Below are positions 9,888-18,800 of a DNA stretch of 64,000 nt, in pieces. A program made the translations under genes and the position numbers. Source of the stretch: Methanomicrobiales archaeon (lineage in GTDB: Archaea > Halobacteriota > Methanomicrobia > Methanomicrobiales > JACTUA01); assembly GCA_015660865.1 (NCBI GenBank), contig JACTUA010000001.1, positions 503,723 through 567,722 of the forward strand, read 5' to 3'. Under the pieces are notes generated by a model that was not told the DNA's origin, did not search any database, and saw only the letters and a program-made list of their open reading frames with translations. Within the stretch, counting starts at the first letter, position 1; each line of letters begins with the position of its first letter.

Positions 9888-10582
9888 CTCCTCCCTTTCT
9901 TCTTCTCCTTCTTCTCCTTCTTCTCCTTCTTCTCCTCTTCCTCGCTCCGGGAGACGTAGACCTCATGGATGATGAGGAGAATGATGACAACGGCGGCGAA
10001 CTCGGGGTAGTGGAGAGTGGGGTAGCCGAGAAGCGGGACCGAGAAGAGCGCCTTCCCTACGATCCACTCGGGGTTCACCGGCTGGATGGGTCCGAGGCCG
10101 TTGATGGAGGATTGCTGGTCGGGGGCCTGGTTGTTGTCCCCTTTTGTCAGGTAACCACCATGAGAGAATTCTATCCCGTAATTCGCCGCGAACCAGGGGG
10201 CATCATGATATGCAATGGCACGATGGATAATGGGGTGGATATTCGAGGCCCCGTTCGGCCGGTAGATGATGACATCCCCGTAGTTCCCGAATTTCATGTA
10301 CCCCGAGTTTCCACCGGTCTCATAGGTCTGGAGCTGCCCGAACCGGTCCTGCTGCACCACAAAGACCAGGTCGTTCACATGCATGTTGGGGAGCATGCTC
10401 TCGGATTCCACGGCCACCACCGCGGGCCATGTCCCGCAGACCAGGAAGAGGAGGAGGGCGATCCCTCCCACCACTGCCACGACCCAGAGGATCTCCCGCC
10501 CGAACGCGATGACAGGATGATCGCTCTCCCTGAAGCCCTTCAGGGCCCCTTTTACCCGGCCGATGATCGTCTCTCCCGCCAT
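9884..10582 (-). CDS. archaeal type I signal peptidase (Sec11-like)
   Basis: From the ATG at 10582 the protein has 232 residues. There is one N-terminal membrane helix (about 31-50), the catalytic Ser62 in ESMLP, and His120 in IIHRAIAY, where bacteria would have Lys. KGDNN and a second C-terminal membrane helix follow. The tail is an almost pure Lys/Glu run. It removes signal peptides on the outer face of the membrane. A longer frame from 10645 exists, but a TATA box (10617-10625) falls inside it and is correctly placed for a leaderless start at 10582. It is the first gene of an operon with cofH. Confidence 0.88.
   Translation of the reverse strand: MAGETIIGRVKGALKGFRESDHPVIAFGREILWVVAVVGGIALLLFLVCGTWPAVVAVESESMLPNMHVNDLVFVVQQDRFGQLQTYETGGNSGYMKFGNYGDVIIYRPNGASNIHPIIHRAIAYHDAPWFAANYGIEFSHGGYLTKGDNNQAPDQQSSINGLGPIQPVNPEWIVGKALFSVPLLGYPTLHYPEFAAVVIILLIIHEVYVSRSEEEEKKEKKEKKEKKKGRR
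9895..9940. repeat. 9-base tandem repeat encoding the Lys/Glu tail of the signal peptidase
   Basis: About four and a half copies of TTCTCCTTC run in tandem. On the coding (minus) strand they read as alternating Lys and Glu codons. Such a microsatellite can change length in steps of three residues without breaking the frame, just before the coupled start of cofH. Confidence 0.8.
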
Positions 10583-10604
10583 AGGGTTGCCGTACAGGTG
10601 GTAC

Positions 10605-10630
10605 GCGGGGTTTCTACATATACTTTGTAG
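10605..10630 (-). promoter_or_regulatory. promoter of the signal peptidase-cofH operon
   Basis: On the minus strand AAAGTATATG (TATA core at 10617-10625) lies about 35 bases upstream of the ATG at 10582, a normal distance for a leaderless or short-leader archaeal message. Confidence 0.5.
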
Positions 10631-10717
10631 GTTGAAATAAATCATCGTGCGGCCCCGTTTTGGCAGAATGAGGACAAATATCGGTTATTTCACCCCCCTC
10701 CCCGTAAGAGAAGTGAG

Positions 10718-12145
10718 ATGAACCCCAAGGGGCATATGGTACGGTGGATGCTCGGGGACGGGGAGATCGTGCGACGGTTCCTGGAGGCGAAGCTCCAGGT
10801 GCATCCCGACGTGGTCTCTTACGTCCGGGAGAAGAACGACCCCGCGCTCCTGGAGAGGATCATCTCCCAGGTACCGCACGGTACCCTTGTGGTGTCCTCC
10901 GCGCACATTCCGGATCTCTCCCCGGAGAAAGACGGTGAGCGGTTCCTCCCCGAGCCCGATCTCGAGATTATCTCGGGGAAATCCGGGGATTCGCCCGAGA
11001 AGAACCGGTTCGAGGACTTCTTCCCCTACTTCAGGGACAGGTATACCCGGCTCGCCGAGATCCTGCGGTCACGGGTCAACCCGGTCCCCATCGAGGCCCT
11101 CACCCGGAGCACCCGCTACCGGCAGGAGGAGTGCATGGTCATCGGCATGGTCCTGGACGTGCGCACCACGACGAACGGACACCGGCTCGTGGACCTGGAG
11201 GACCCCACAGGGCAGATCCCGGCACTCTTCAACCGCGACCGGCCCGGCTTCCCCGATGCCGAGAGGCTCCTCCCTGACGAGGTCATCGGGGCGAGGGGGC
11301 GCCTCTCCCAGGACGGGAGGCTCCTCTTTGCCGAGCAGCTCGTTCGCCCCGATGTCCCCCTCACCCATGCCCCCTTCACGAGCAACCGGCCCGGGAAGGC
11401 GGTCCTCATCTCGGATATCCATGCCGGGTCATCGACCTTTCTGGAGGAGGCCTGGGAACGGTTCATCAACTGGCTCCCCTCATCGGGGGCTGCCTACCTC
11501 CTCATCTGCGGCGACCTGGTTGACGGGATCGGGGTGTACCCGAACCAAGAGGAGGAGCTCACCATCCGGAACATCTACGAGCAGTACACGAGACTTGGGG
11601 AACTCATGGCCGGGATCCCGAAGGAGATCGTCGTCGTTATCTCGCCCGGCAACCACGACGTGGTGAGGCCGGCCGAACCCCAGGTGGCCATCCCCCTGGA
11701 GTTCAGGAAAGGATTCCCCGAGAACTGCCGGTTTGTGGAGAACCCGGCCCTCCTCTCCCTCCAGGGGGTGCGGGTCCTCATGTACCACGGACGCTCCATC
11801 GACGACATGATCGGCCTTATCCCCCGTGCCTCCTACTCCCGGCCCGAGGAGATGATGGTCGAGATGCTCGAGCGCAGGCACCTCGCACCGGTCTATGGCA
11901 GGCGGACCCCCCTCTCACCTGAGCCGAAGGACCGGCTCGTCATCGACCCGGTCCCCGAGATCCTTCACACGGGCCATGTCCACACGAGCGGGATCACCCG
12001 TCATCGTGGGGTCCTCGGGGTGAACGCCGGCTGCTGGCAATCCCAGACGAAGTTCCAGAAGCAGGTGAACATCACCCCGACCCCGGGGAGGGCCGTGATC
12101 GTAGACCTGCAGACCCTCGAACCGAAGGTCATGGACTTCGCCTAA
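10718..12145 (+). CDS. polB: DNA polymerase D small subunit (DP1, 3'-5' exonuclease)
   Basis: DP1 is the proofreading exonuclease partner of the DP2 catalytic subunit in euryarchaeal replication. The 475-residue protein has an N-terminal helical part, an OB-fold region (VIGMVLDVRTTTNGHRLVDLEDPTGQI, here shortened: V140-I165 approx.), and a calcineurin-type phosphoesterase domain. The metal motifs are SDIHAG (232-237), GDLVDG (265-270), GNHD (311-314) and GHVH (419-422); all look intact. DP2 is not in the window. ATG 10718 or the ATG six codons later may be the start. The gene is divergent from the signal peptidase. Confidence 0.93.
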   Translation: MNPKGHMVRWMLGDGEIVRRFLEAKLQVHPDVVSYVREKNDPALLERIISQVPHGTLVVSSAHIPDLSPEKDGERFLPEPDLEIISGKSGDSPEKNRFEDFFPYFRDRYTRLAEILRSRVNPVPIEALTRSTRYRQEECMVIGMVLDVRTTTNGHRLVDLEDPTGQIPALFNRDRPGFPDAERLLPDEVIGARGRLSQDGRLLFAEQLVRPDVPLTHAPFTSNRPGKAVLISDIHAGSSTFLEEAWERFINWLPSSGAAYLLICGDLVDGIGVYPNQEEELTIRNIYEQYTRLGELMAGIPKEIVVVISPGNHDVVRPAEPQVAIPLEFRKGFPENCRFVENPALLSLQGVRVLMYHGRSIDDMIGLIPRASYSRPEEMMVEMLERRHLAPVYGRRTPLSPEPKDRLVIDPVPEILHTGHVHTSGITRHRGVLGVNAGCWQSQTKFQKQVNITPTPGRAVIVDLQTLEPKVMDFA

Positions 12146-12477
12146 CACTCGATATCTTTTCACGCATCTCCCTTTTGTCCGATGAGTGTCACGGCCGTCC
12201 TTCTCCCGATTTTTGAATCATGATCACGGTGGATGGTTTTAGTGATGATACTACGGGTGGGGCTCTTGGGGGGCTACCGCCCCCCCGCCGCGGGCATCCC
12301 CCTCCAGGTACGGGAACTCGTGAACGAGGTTCCAGAAAACCTGCGGACCTACAGCTACCTGACAGGACCTATCCTCACGCGGGGGACGCCAAAGCGGCGG
12401 GGGTGAGCGGAGCGAAACCCCCAGGAGCGTCCAACAAGACCCTCGAAAACCGATAGAAAAAGATTGATTCGGGATTT
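12146..12477. other. intergenic region with two G/C hairpins and terminator T-runs
   Basis: The 332 bases between DP1 and the pyrophosphatase gene (convergent) hold no convincing gene; an open frame at 12220-12456 has unnatural composition. Two strong hairpins stand out: GGGGGGC/GCCCCCC with a 4-base loop (12268-12285), and GGGGGT/ACCCCC (12399-12422) enclosing GAGCGGAGCGAA. On the minus strand, T-runs at about 12448-12465 can terminate the pyrophosphatase message. The second hairpin resembles GC-rich dispersed elements of this group of methanogens, but I saw no second copy in the window. Confidence 0.5.
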
Positions 12478-14535
12478 TCAGATATACAACGCCGCGAGCA
12501 CGAGGGTCGTGGTCGCAAGGAGCTTGATAAGGACATGAAGAGAGGGTCCTGCCGTGTCCTTGAAGGGATCCCCGACCGTGTCGCCCACCACAGCAGCCTT
12601 GTGGGCCTCCGATCTCTTGCCACCGTACTGGCCGGTCTCGATGAACTTCTTGGCATTGTCCCAGGCGCCCCCGCCGTTGTTCAGGACAAGGGCCATGAGG
12701 ACACCGGTGATGGTCGCCACCATGAGGAAGGCGGCCATTGCCTCGAACTTCAGTACATAACCGACGAAGACCGGGAATGCCACCGCGATGATGCCCGGGA
12801 GCACCATGTTCTTCAGGGCGCCCCGGGTCGTGATATCCACGCAGGATGCGTAGTCGGGCTTCTTCGTCCCCTCGAGGATCCCCTTGTCCTGGAACTGCCG
12901 GCGCACGTCGAGGATGACGTACTGGGCCGTCTCCCCCACCGCCCGGATGGCAAAGGCGGAGAAGAGGAAGACGAGCATGGCCCCCAGGAGCGCTCCGACA
13001 AAGACCGTAACGTTCCCCAGGTTCACGATGGTGAAGGGGTTTCCGGTGAGCCGGCCGACCTGGTCCATGTAGGCACGGAAGAGGAGGAAGGCGGAGAGGG
13101 CGGCCGACCCGACGGCGTACCCCTTGGTGAGGGCTTTTGTCGTGTTCCCCGCAGCGTCGAGGCGGGCGATCTTCTTCTGGGTCTCCTCCGACTCCCCGCT
13201 CATCTCGACGATCCCGCCTGCGTTGTCCACGATGGGCCCGAAGGTGTCCATGGCAAGGACATATGCGCAGGTGGCGAGCATCCCCATGGTGGCGATGGCG
13301 GTCCCGTAGAGCCCGCCGTCAGGAATGCCGCTCATTTCTCCCAGCTTGTTGGAGGCAATGAGGGCTACGCCGATGGCGATGGCCGGAAGCGCCGTGGTCT
13401 CGAGGGCGACGGCGAAGCCCGAGATGATGTTCGTGGCGGGGCCGGTCAGAGAGGATTTGACGATCTCGAGGACCGGGCGGTGTGTGTAGTCGGTGTAGTA
13501 GAGGGTGATGTAGACAAAGACGATGGACAGAAGGATGCCCACAACGCCTGCAGCGAAGAACCAGGGCCAGTAGGACCCGAACATCCAGATGGATGTGCCC
13601 AGGAAGAACAGGGTCGCGAGGGAGGCACAGATGTAGTAGCCACGGTTCAGGGAGTCCATAGGGTTCCCCATCTCGGCTCCCTTCTCGGTGACGGCGAAGA
13701 TCGCGATGATGGTGGCGATGAGCCCGAATGCCCGGGCCACGAGGGGAAAGAGGACCCCGTTTACGCCGAAGTAGGGATACAGGGCGACCCCGATGATCAT
13801 GGCCCCGATGTTCTCGGCCGCGGTGGACTCGAAGAGATCGGCGCCACGCCCCGCGCAGTCCCCGACGTTATCCCCGACGAGATCGGCGATGACCGCGGGG
13901 TTCCTGGGGTCGTCCTCAGGGATGCCGGCCTCCACCTTCCCGACGAGATCGGCACCGACGTCGGCCGCCTTCGTGTAGATCCCGCCGCCCAGCTGGGCGA
14001 AGAGGGCGATAAAGGAGGCACCGAAGCCGAACCCGACGATGAGGAACGGGGTGTCCTGGGGGTTCGCCCCGAAGGCCGTGAAGATGAGGGAGACCCCGAG
14101 GAGGGAGAGGGCCACGATGGTGAGCCCGGAGACCGCCCCGCCCCTGAGGGCGATGACGATGGCCCGGCCCGCGCTCGTCCGTGCCGCTGCCGCGGAACGG
14201 AGGTTGGCGCGGACCGCGATCCACATCCCGATGATCCCGGCAAGCCCGCTGCAGAATGCCCCGAAGATGAAGGCAACCGCAGTGTGCCAGGCGGTGTTCA
14301 CATTGCCTGCGATCAGGTAGACCCCGAAGATCAGGAGGGCGACGACCAGGGCGAGGATGGCGATGGTCGTATACTGCCGCCGGATGAAGGCCTCGGCGCC
14401 TTCCCGGATGGCCGCGGCTACCTCCTGCATCTTGGGGGTTCCTGTATCGGCCTGCAACACCTCTCTAGCTAGGAGGGCTGCAACAGCGAGAGCAATAAGG
14501 CTCACTGCTATCGTGATGATCAGGTGAATATACAC
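12478..14535 (-). CDS. hppA: membrane-bound K+-independent H+-translocating pyrophosphatase
   Basis: This 685-residue protein has about 16 membrane helices and couples PPi hydrolysis to ion transport. The catalytic signature DVGADLVGKVEAGIPEDD is followed by NPAVIADLVGDNVGDCAGRGADLFES, and later DAAGNTTKALTKGYAVGSA and DNGGGAWDNAKK-like residues near the C-terminus (written NNGGGAWDNAKKFIE). Lys467 in GNTTKA marks the K+-independent class; K+-dependent and Na+-pumping enzymes have Ala there. The start is a GTG at 14535 with GAGGTGA upstream. It lets the cell recover energy from biosynthetic PPi and stands beside the hydrogenase operons, which act on the same membrane gradient. Confidence 0.95.
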   Translation of the reverse strand: MYIHLIITIAVSLIALAVAALLAREVLQADTGTPKMQEVAAAIREGAEAFIRRQYTTIAILALVVALLIFGVYLIAGNVNTAWHTAVAFIFGAFCSGLAGIIGMWIAVRANLRSAAAARTSAGRAIVIALRGGAVSGLTIVALSLLGVSLIFTAFGANPQDTPFLIVGFGFGASFIALFAQLGGGIYTKAADVGADLVGKVEAGIPEDDPRNPAVIADLVGDNVGDCAGRGADLFESTAAENIGAMIIGVALYPYFGVNGVLFPLVARAFGLIATIIAIFAVTEKGAEMGNPMDSLNRGYYICASLATLFFLGTSIWMFGSYWPWFFAAGVVGILLSIVFVYITLYYTDYTHRPVLEIVKSSLTGPATNIISGFAVALETTALPAIAIGVALIASNKLGEMSGIPDGGLYGTAIATMGMLATCAYVLAMDTFGPIVDNAGGIVEMSGESEETQKKIARLDAAGNTTKALTKGYAVGSAALSAFLLFRAYMDQVGRLTGNPFTIVNLGNVTVFVGALLGAMLVFLFSAFAIRAVGETAQYVILDVRRQFQDKGILEGTKKPDYASCVDITTRGALKNMVLPGIIAVAFPVFVGYVLKFEAMAAFLMVATITGVLMALVLNNGGGAWDNAKKFIETGQYGGKRSEAHKAAVVGDTVGDPFKDTAGPSLHVLIKLLATTTLVLAALYI

Positions 14536-15072
14536 GTCCCTTCACCTCGCATTCCAGAGTATCCGCTGACCGGATGTGGAGTGTAGTGGTTCCTTGGATG
14601 GTTTAAGAGTATCCATTTTTCCCCCGAGGGCAAGACAAAATGGGGCCAGATTCTCCGAAAAGAACCCGGTTTGCAGCCGAATAGGAATGGCTCGGGGATA
14701 TCAAGAGCCGGATTTCTTCTCGGATGCGATGGTTCAACCTCACCCCGCGAGACTGATGAAAGGGTGATCAATTGAGAAATTTTATTGAAGGTGAGGTGCG
14801 TATCAGATACGGTGAAATTGTGGTGTTCCCTTCTCTCCGACGACCATTACATCAAAGGGGCCGTATACCGATGATAAAACCGGATCCAACTGCGATGAGC
14901 CCGCCCCGGTATATTCATGGGAATTTTCACCGATTTTTCGTACAAGGGGCACCATCTTTCGAATCAATGAGAGATACCATAAGGCGGGCCGTAGGGATCT
15001 CTCAGGACATCTCAACCCCCAGAGAGATCCAAGGTGACATTGTGAGCTTGCGCATTCAGATGGGAGGAGACC
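14536..15072. promoter_or_regulatory. promoter and long leader of hydrogenase operon 1
   Basis: The 537-base gap separates two divergent operons. AAATTTTATTG (14778-14787) is a likely TATA region, preceded by GATCAATT (14766-14773). A perfect 13-base palindrome CGTATC-A-GATACG follows at 14799-14811, a good operator candidate. The leader, roughly 270 bases, contains a perfect 9-bp stem GGATCTCTC (14995-15003) / GAGAGATCC (15022-15030). A TTG-started open frame spans 14772-15086, but I judge it non-coding. The hppA promoter should lie near 14560-14610; no single clear box stands out. Confidence 0.45.
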
Positions 15073-15336
15073 ATGGCGGCACCTGACTTGATCCTGATCG
15101 CAATCCTGGGAGCCGCAACGGCCAGTATGGGGATGGCTGCGGTATGGGCGAGGAATCTTATAGTATCTGTTGTCGCGTACTCCCTTGCAAGTGCCTTCCT
15201 CTCCGCGATCTTCTTCGATCTCGACTCACCCTTTGCAGGAGCCCTTGAATTGACCGTAGGTGCAGGCCTGATCGCTATCCTGTTCATCGTGGCCCTCATA
15301 CTCGCAGGCGGAGAGGAGACCGAGGTGCCCGCATGA
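15073..15336 (+). CDS. hydrogenase membrane subunit, MbhD/MrpB-like (operon 1)
   Basis: The 87-residue protein has about three hydrophobic helices. It ends its second half with the MbhD/MrpB (DUF4040) pattern: FDLDSPFAGALELTVGAGL followed by LFIVALILAGG. In Mbh-type complexes this subunit corresponds to part of NuoJ and links the hydrogenase module to the antiporter module. GGAGGAGACC before the ATG is a good ribosome-binding site. It is the first of twelve plus-strand genes, and its stop overlaps the next ATG by 4 bases. Confidence 0.82.
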   Translation: MAAPDLILIAILGAATASMGMAAVWARNLIVSVVAYSLASAFLSAIFFDLDSPFAGALELTVGAGLIAILFIVALILAGGEETEVPA

Positions 15337-15575
15337 ATGCAAAGATGATCTCCGGCGTGATCCTCGGGGCAGCTTTTCTCGCCCTCTTCGTGATATCGGT
15401 GCTGCCAGGCACCATACCCTGGCCTGTCCCGGGCCCTGTCATAGGGAATGTCGGCATCGTGAAGTGGGAAGACCGGACCCTCGAGGTACTCTACCAGGGG
15501 CTCATCCTCTTCTCCGGGGTCATCGCAATCCTCCTGCTCCTTGGAAAGAGAGGATCAAAGAGAGCATCTCCATGA
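15333..15575 (+). CDS. hydrogenase membrane subunit, MbhE-like (operon 1)
   Basis: The 80-residue protein has two membrane helices separated by an extracytoplasmic loop. The second part (DRTLEVLYQGLILFSGVIAIL) matches the 'FDtlgEv.vLf.a.lGv' pattern of MbhE/MrpB C-terminal segments. It would pack beside the MbhD-like subunit in the membrane arm. Start and stop both overlap the neighbours by the ATGA arrangement. Confidence 0.75.
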   Translation: MNAKMISGVILGAAFLALFVISVLPGTIPWPVPGPVIGNVGIVKWEDRTLEVLYQGLILFSGVIAILLLLGKRGSKRASP

Positions 15576-15895
15576 TCGCGATGCCGGTGTTTATCCTCCT
15601 TGCTGTGACAGGGGTGCTCTTTGCCGTTGGACTCTTCGCTCTCATCACCCGCGCCAACCTGATCAAGATGGTGATCGGCCTTGAGCTCATGGGGAGCAGT
15701 GTCAGCCTGGTCTTCATCACAGGCGGATACATCATAGGTGACGTAGGCGTCTCACAGGCCGTGGTGTTCACCCTGATCACCATCGAGGCGGTGGTGGCGG
15801 CAGTCGCCCTTGCCCTCGTCATCCTTGCCCGGCATACCTGGAAGACCTTTGACATCGCTTTGATCACTCGATATACCCGGGGAGGTAAACCCTGA
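15572..15895 (+). CDS. hydrogenase membrane subunit, NuoK/MrpC-like (operon 1)
   Basis: The 107-residue protein has three membrane helices and the NuoK/MrpC signature NLIKMVIGLELMGSSVSLVF, with the conserved Glu in helix 2, and then QAVVFTLITIEAVVAAV with the second Glu. These acidic residues are part of the ion path in complex I and Mrp antiporters. I chose the ATG at 15572, which overlaps the previous stop; a GTG-started frame from 15464 reads through the mbhE-like gene out of frame. Its last base is shared with the next ATG. Confidence 0.87.
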   Translation: MIAMPVFILLAVTGVLFAVGLFALITRANLIKMVIGLELMGSSVSLVFITGGYIIGDVGVSQAVVFTLITIEAVVAAVALALVILARHTWKTFDIALITRYTRGGKP

Positions 15896-18800
15896 TGGAT
15901 CTCCACCAGTGGCTCCTTGCCCTCATGGTAGCGATGCCGTTCCTGGGCGCATGCGCCATCCTCCTCCTCCGACGGAGGCCCAACCCCCGGGAAGCAGCAT
16001 CCCTTACCGCGGCGATTCTGGCGTTCCTCTTCGGGGTCCTCTCCCTGCCCTCGGCCTTCACTGCGAAGCCACCGGTCACTCCGGCCCTCGCAATAATCCC
16101 CGGCCTCTCCGTGCAGCTCTCTGCGGATGGCCTCGGGCTCCTGTTTGCATGCCTCGCATCGCTCCTCTGGATCTTCACCACCGTCTATAATGTAGGGTAT
16201 ATGCGCGGGCTCAAGGAGCATGCCCAGACCCGCTACTACGCTTGCTTTGCTCTGGTGATGGGTGCAACCATGGGCGTGGCCCTCTCCTCCAACCTCTTCT
16301 CCCTCTTCATCTTCTACGAGATCCTTACCGTTGCCACCTACCCTCTCGTCGTGCATGCCGAGACTCCCGAGGCCTTCGCGGCGGGCAGGAAGTACCTCGT
16401 GTACACGCTGAGCGGAGGCGTCGCGATCCTCACGGGGATGATGCTCCTCCAGGGAATGGGGTACTCACTGGATTTCGTCGCGGGCGGCAACGCGGCTGTC
16501 GCGTCCATTGCCCCGGAGTTTGCCAGGATTGCCTTCCTCCTCCTCTTCGCGGGGTTTGGGGTCAAGGCAGCCCTTGTCCCGTTCCACGGCTGGCTCCCAT
16601 CGGCGATGGTTGCGCCCACGCCGGTGAGCGGGCTGCTCCATGCCGTGGCGGTCGTGAAGGCAGGGGTCTTCGGAATCCTGCGTGTCATGCTCTTCCTCTA
16701 CGGGCCCACCCTTATGTTGGATCTGGGTCTTCAGAACCTTGTCATCCTCGCTGCGGTGGTTACGATCCTTGTTGGTTCCCTTCTTGCCCTGGTCCAGGAC
16801 GACTTCAAGCTCCGTCTCGCCTACTCGACGGTCAGCCAGCTCTCCTACATCATCCTGGGGGCTGCCATCCTCCTTCCACCGGGCGTCTCGGGGGTGACTG
16901 ACGCAGGGCGCAGCGCCGCAGTCATCGGCGCCATCTTCGCCATCGCCGCCCATGCCTTCGGGAAGCTCACCATGTTCTTTGTCGCGGGAGCGGTCTCTGT
17001 TGAGACGGGGAAGACGAAGATCTCGGAGCTCGACGGCATGGGAAGGCGAATGCCCCGCGAATTTGCTGCCTTCACCCTCGCAACCCTCTCCATGGCGGGC
17101 CTCCCCCCTATGGCAGGCTTCGTCTCCAAGTGGTACCTCTCCCTGGGGGCATGGAACGCCGGCGACTGGTGGATCCTCCTTGTGCTCGTTGCCTCGAGCG
17201 TGCTCAACCTTGCCTATTTCCTCCCTATCATCATCCGCGCCTTCTTCCATCCCTCTGATGGCCCGGCGTCCGGGGCGCGGTGGACACTGGGGGGACCGCT
17301 CCTCGCGACAGCGGCAGGGGCCCTGGTCCTGGGGGTCTGGACCACCATCCCCTACGGGCCCTTCGCCCTGGCAGCACGGATTGCAGGAGATGTCACCCAT
17401 ACTGCAGTAACCAGTGCAGGAACACTAACCGCCTCAACCGCCATTCCCCCGTTCCTGATCTTCCTTATCGGCGGTCCCCTGGTACTCCTTCTCAGGGATC
17501 GTGCACGGCAGATCGGCCTTGTCACTCTGGCAGGCATCGCGCTTCTCGATGTGCTGTTCCTTCCCGGCGGCTATTTCGCAGGCCCCGTCGCAGGCGGCCT
17601 CTTCCAGTGGCAGCTGCCCTTCATGGGATATACCCTGACTCTTCTCAGAGTGGACAGCCTTTCCTACCTGATGGGGCTCATCTTTGCCATCATCACCTTC
17701 CTCGCAGTCCTGTATGCGGCAGTGATCGCGAGGCCTGGTCTCCACCTGTTTGCCCTTCTCTACGCGGGAACTTCCCTTGGCGCGGTGTTCGCCGGGGACT
17801 GGATCACCCTCCTTATCTTCTGGGAGCTGATGGCCATCACGTCCACGCTCCTCATCTGGCAGGAGGGCGGCGAGGCAATCGGAGCGGGATACAGGTATCT
17901 CCTCTTCCACGCGCTGGGCGGTGCCCTCCTGGGAGCCGGGATTGCCCTTCTCATCCTCTCCGGTGGCTCCCCGGTCGTGGGACCCCTCACCGGCCTTGCG
18001 GGATCAACAGCAGGATCCTGGGCTTCCCTGTTCATCGTCCTTGGCATCGGCGTCAATGTCTGCTTCATCCCGCTCCATACCTGGCTCCCGGATGCCTACC
18101 CCAGGGCTCACTTCGCTGCGAGCGTCTTCCTGTCCGTGTATACGACGAAGACTGCGGTGTACCTCCTCGCCCGGGTGCAGCCGGGGACAGAGTACATCGT
18201 CTTCATGGGAGCAATCATGGCCGTCTTCGGTGTCACCTTTGCAGTCTTTCAGAATGACATGCGCCGCCTCCTCTCCTATCACATCATCTCCCAGGTCGGG
18301 TACATGGTCGCCGGTGTGGGGCTCATGGGCTGGCTCGGTGCGGCGAACGAGGCCGGTGCACTGGGTCTCGATGGCGGGATGGCCCATCTCTTCAACAATA
18401 TTCTGTACAAGTCCCTGCTCTTCATGGTCGTCGGGGTGATTATCTGGAAGACAGGTGAGAATTCACTCTCCCGGATCGGGGGGCTCCTCCGGAAGATGCC
18501 CGTCACTGCCTTCGTCTTCTGGATCGCAGCCTTCTCCATCTCTGGAGTGCCGCTCTTCAACGGGTTCGTCTCAAAGGGGATGGTTCTCCTTGCTGCTGAG
18601 CACACGAGCTTCCTTATCTGGATCCTGCTCGTGATCGCCTCCTTCGGGACATTCCTCTCCTTCCTGAAGCTCGGCTACTTCGCCTTCCTCCGGCCGGGCA
18701 CCACCGAAGCCACGGATCCGCCCCTCCCCATGCAGGCCGGGATGATCACCATCGCCCTGCTCTGCATTGCCATCGGGGTGTACCCGCCCCTTCTGTATGC

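Noticed and set aside
12220..12456. 78-codon frame in the DP1-hppA gap
   Set aside because: The translation is dominated by Gly and Pro from GC hairpins and does not resemble a protein.
12535..14472. 645-codon plus-strand frame opposite hppA
   Set aside because: It is the antisense of a conserved membrane protein and is full of Asp, Glu, Gly and Arg, a common shadow in GC-rich genes.
14772..15086. TTG-started open frame of 104 codons ahead of operon 1
   Set aside because: It overlaps the first hydrogenase gene, lacks a ribosome-binding site, contains the candidate operator palindrome and stem, and has no recognisable protein features.
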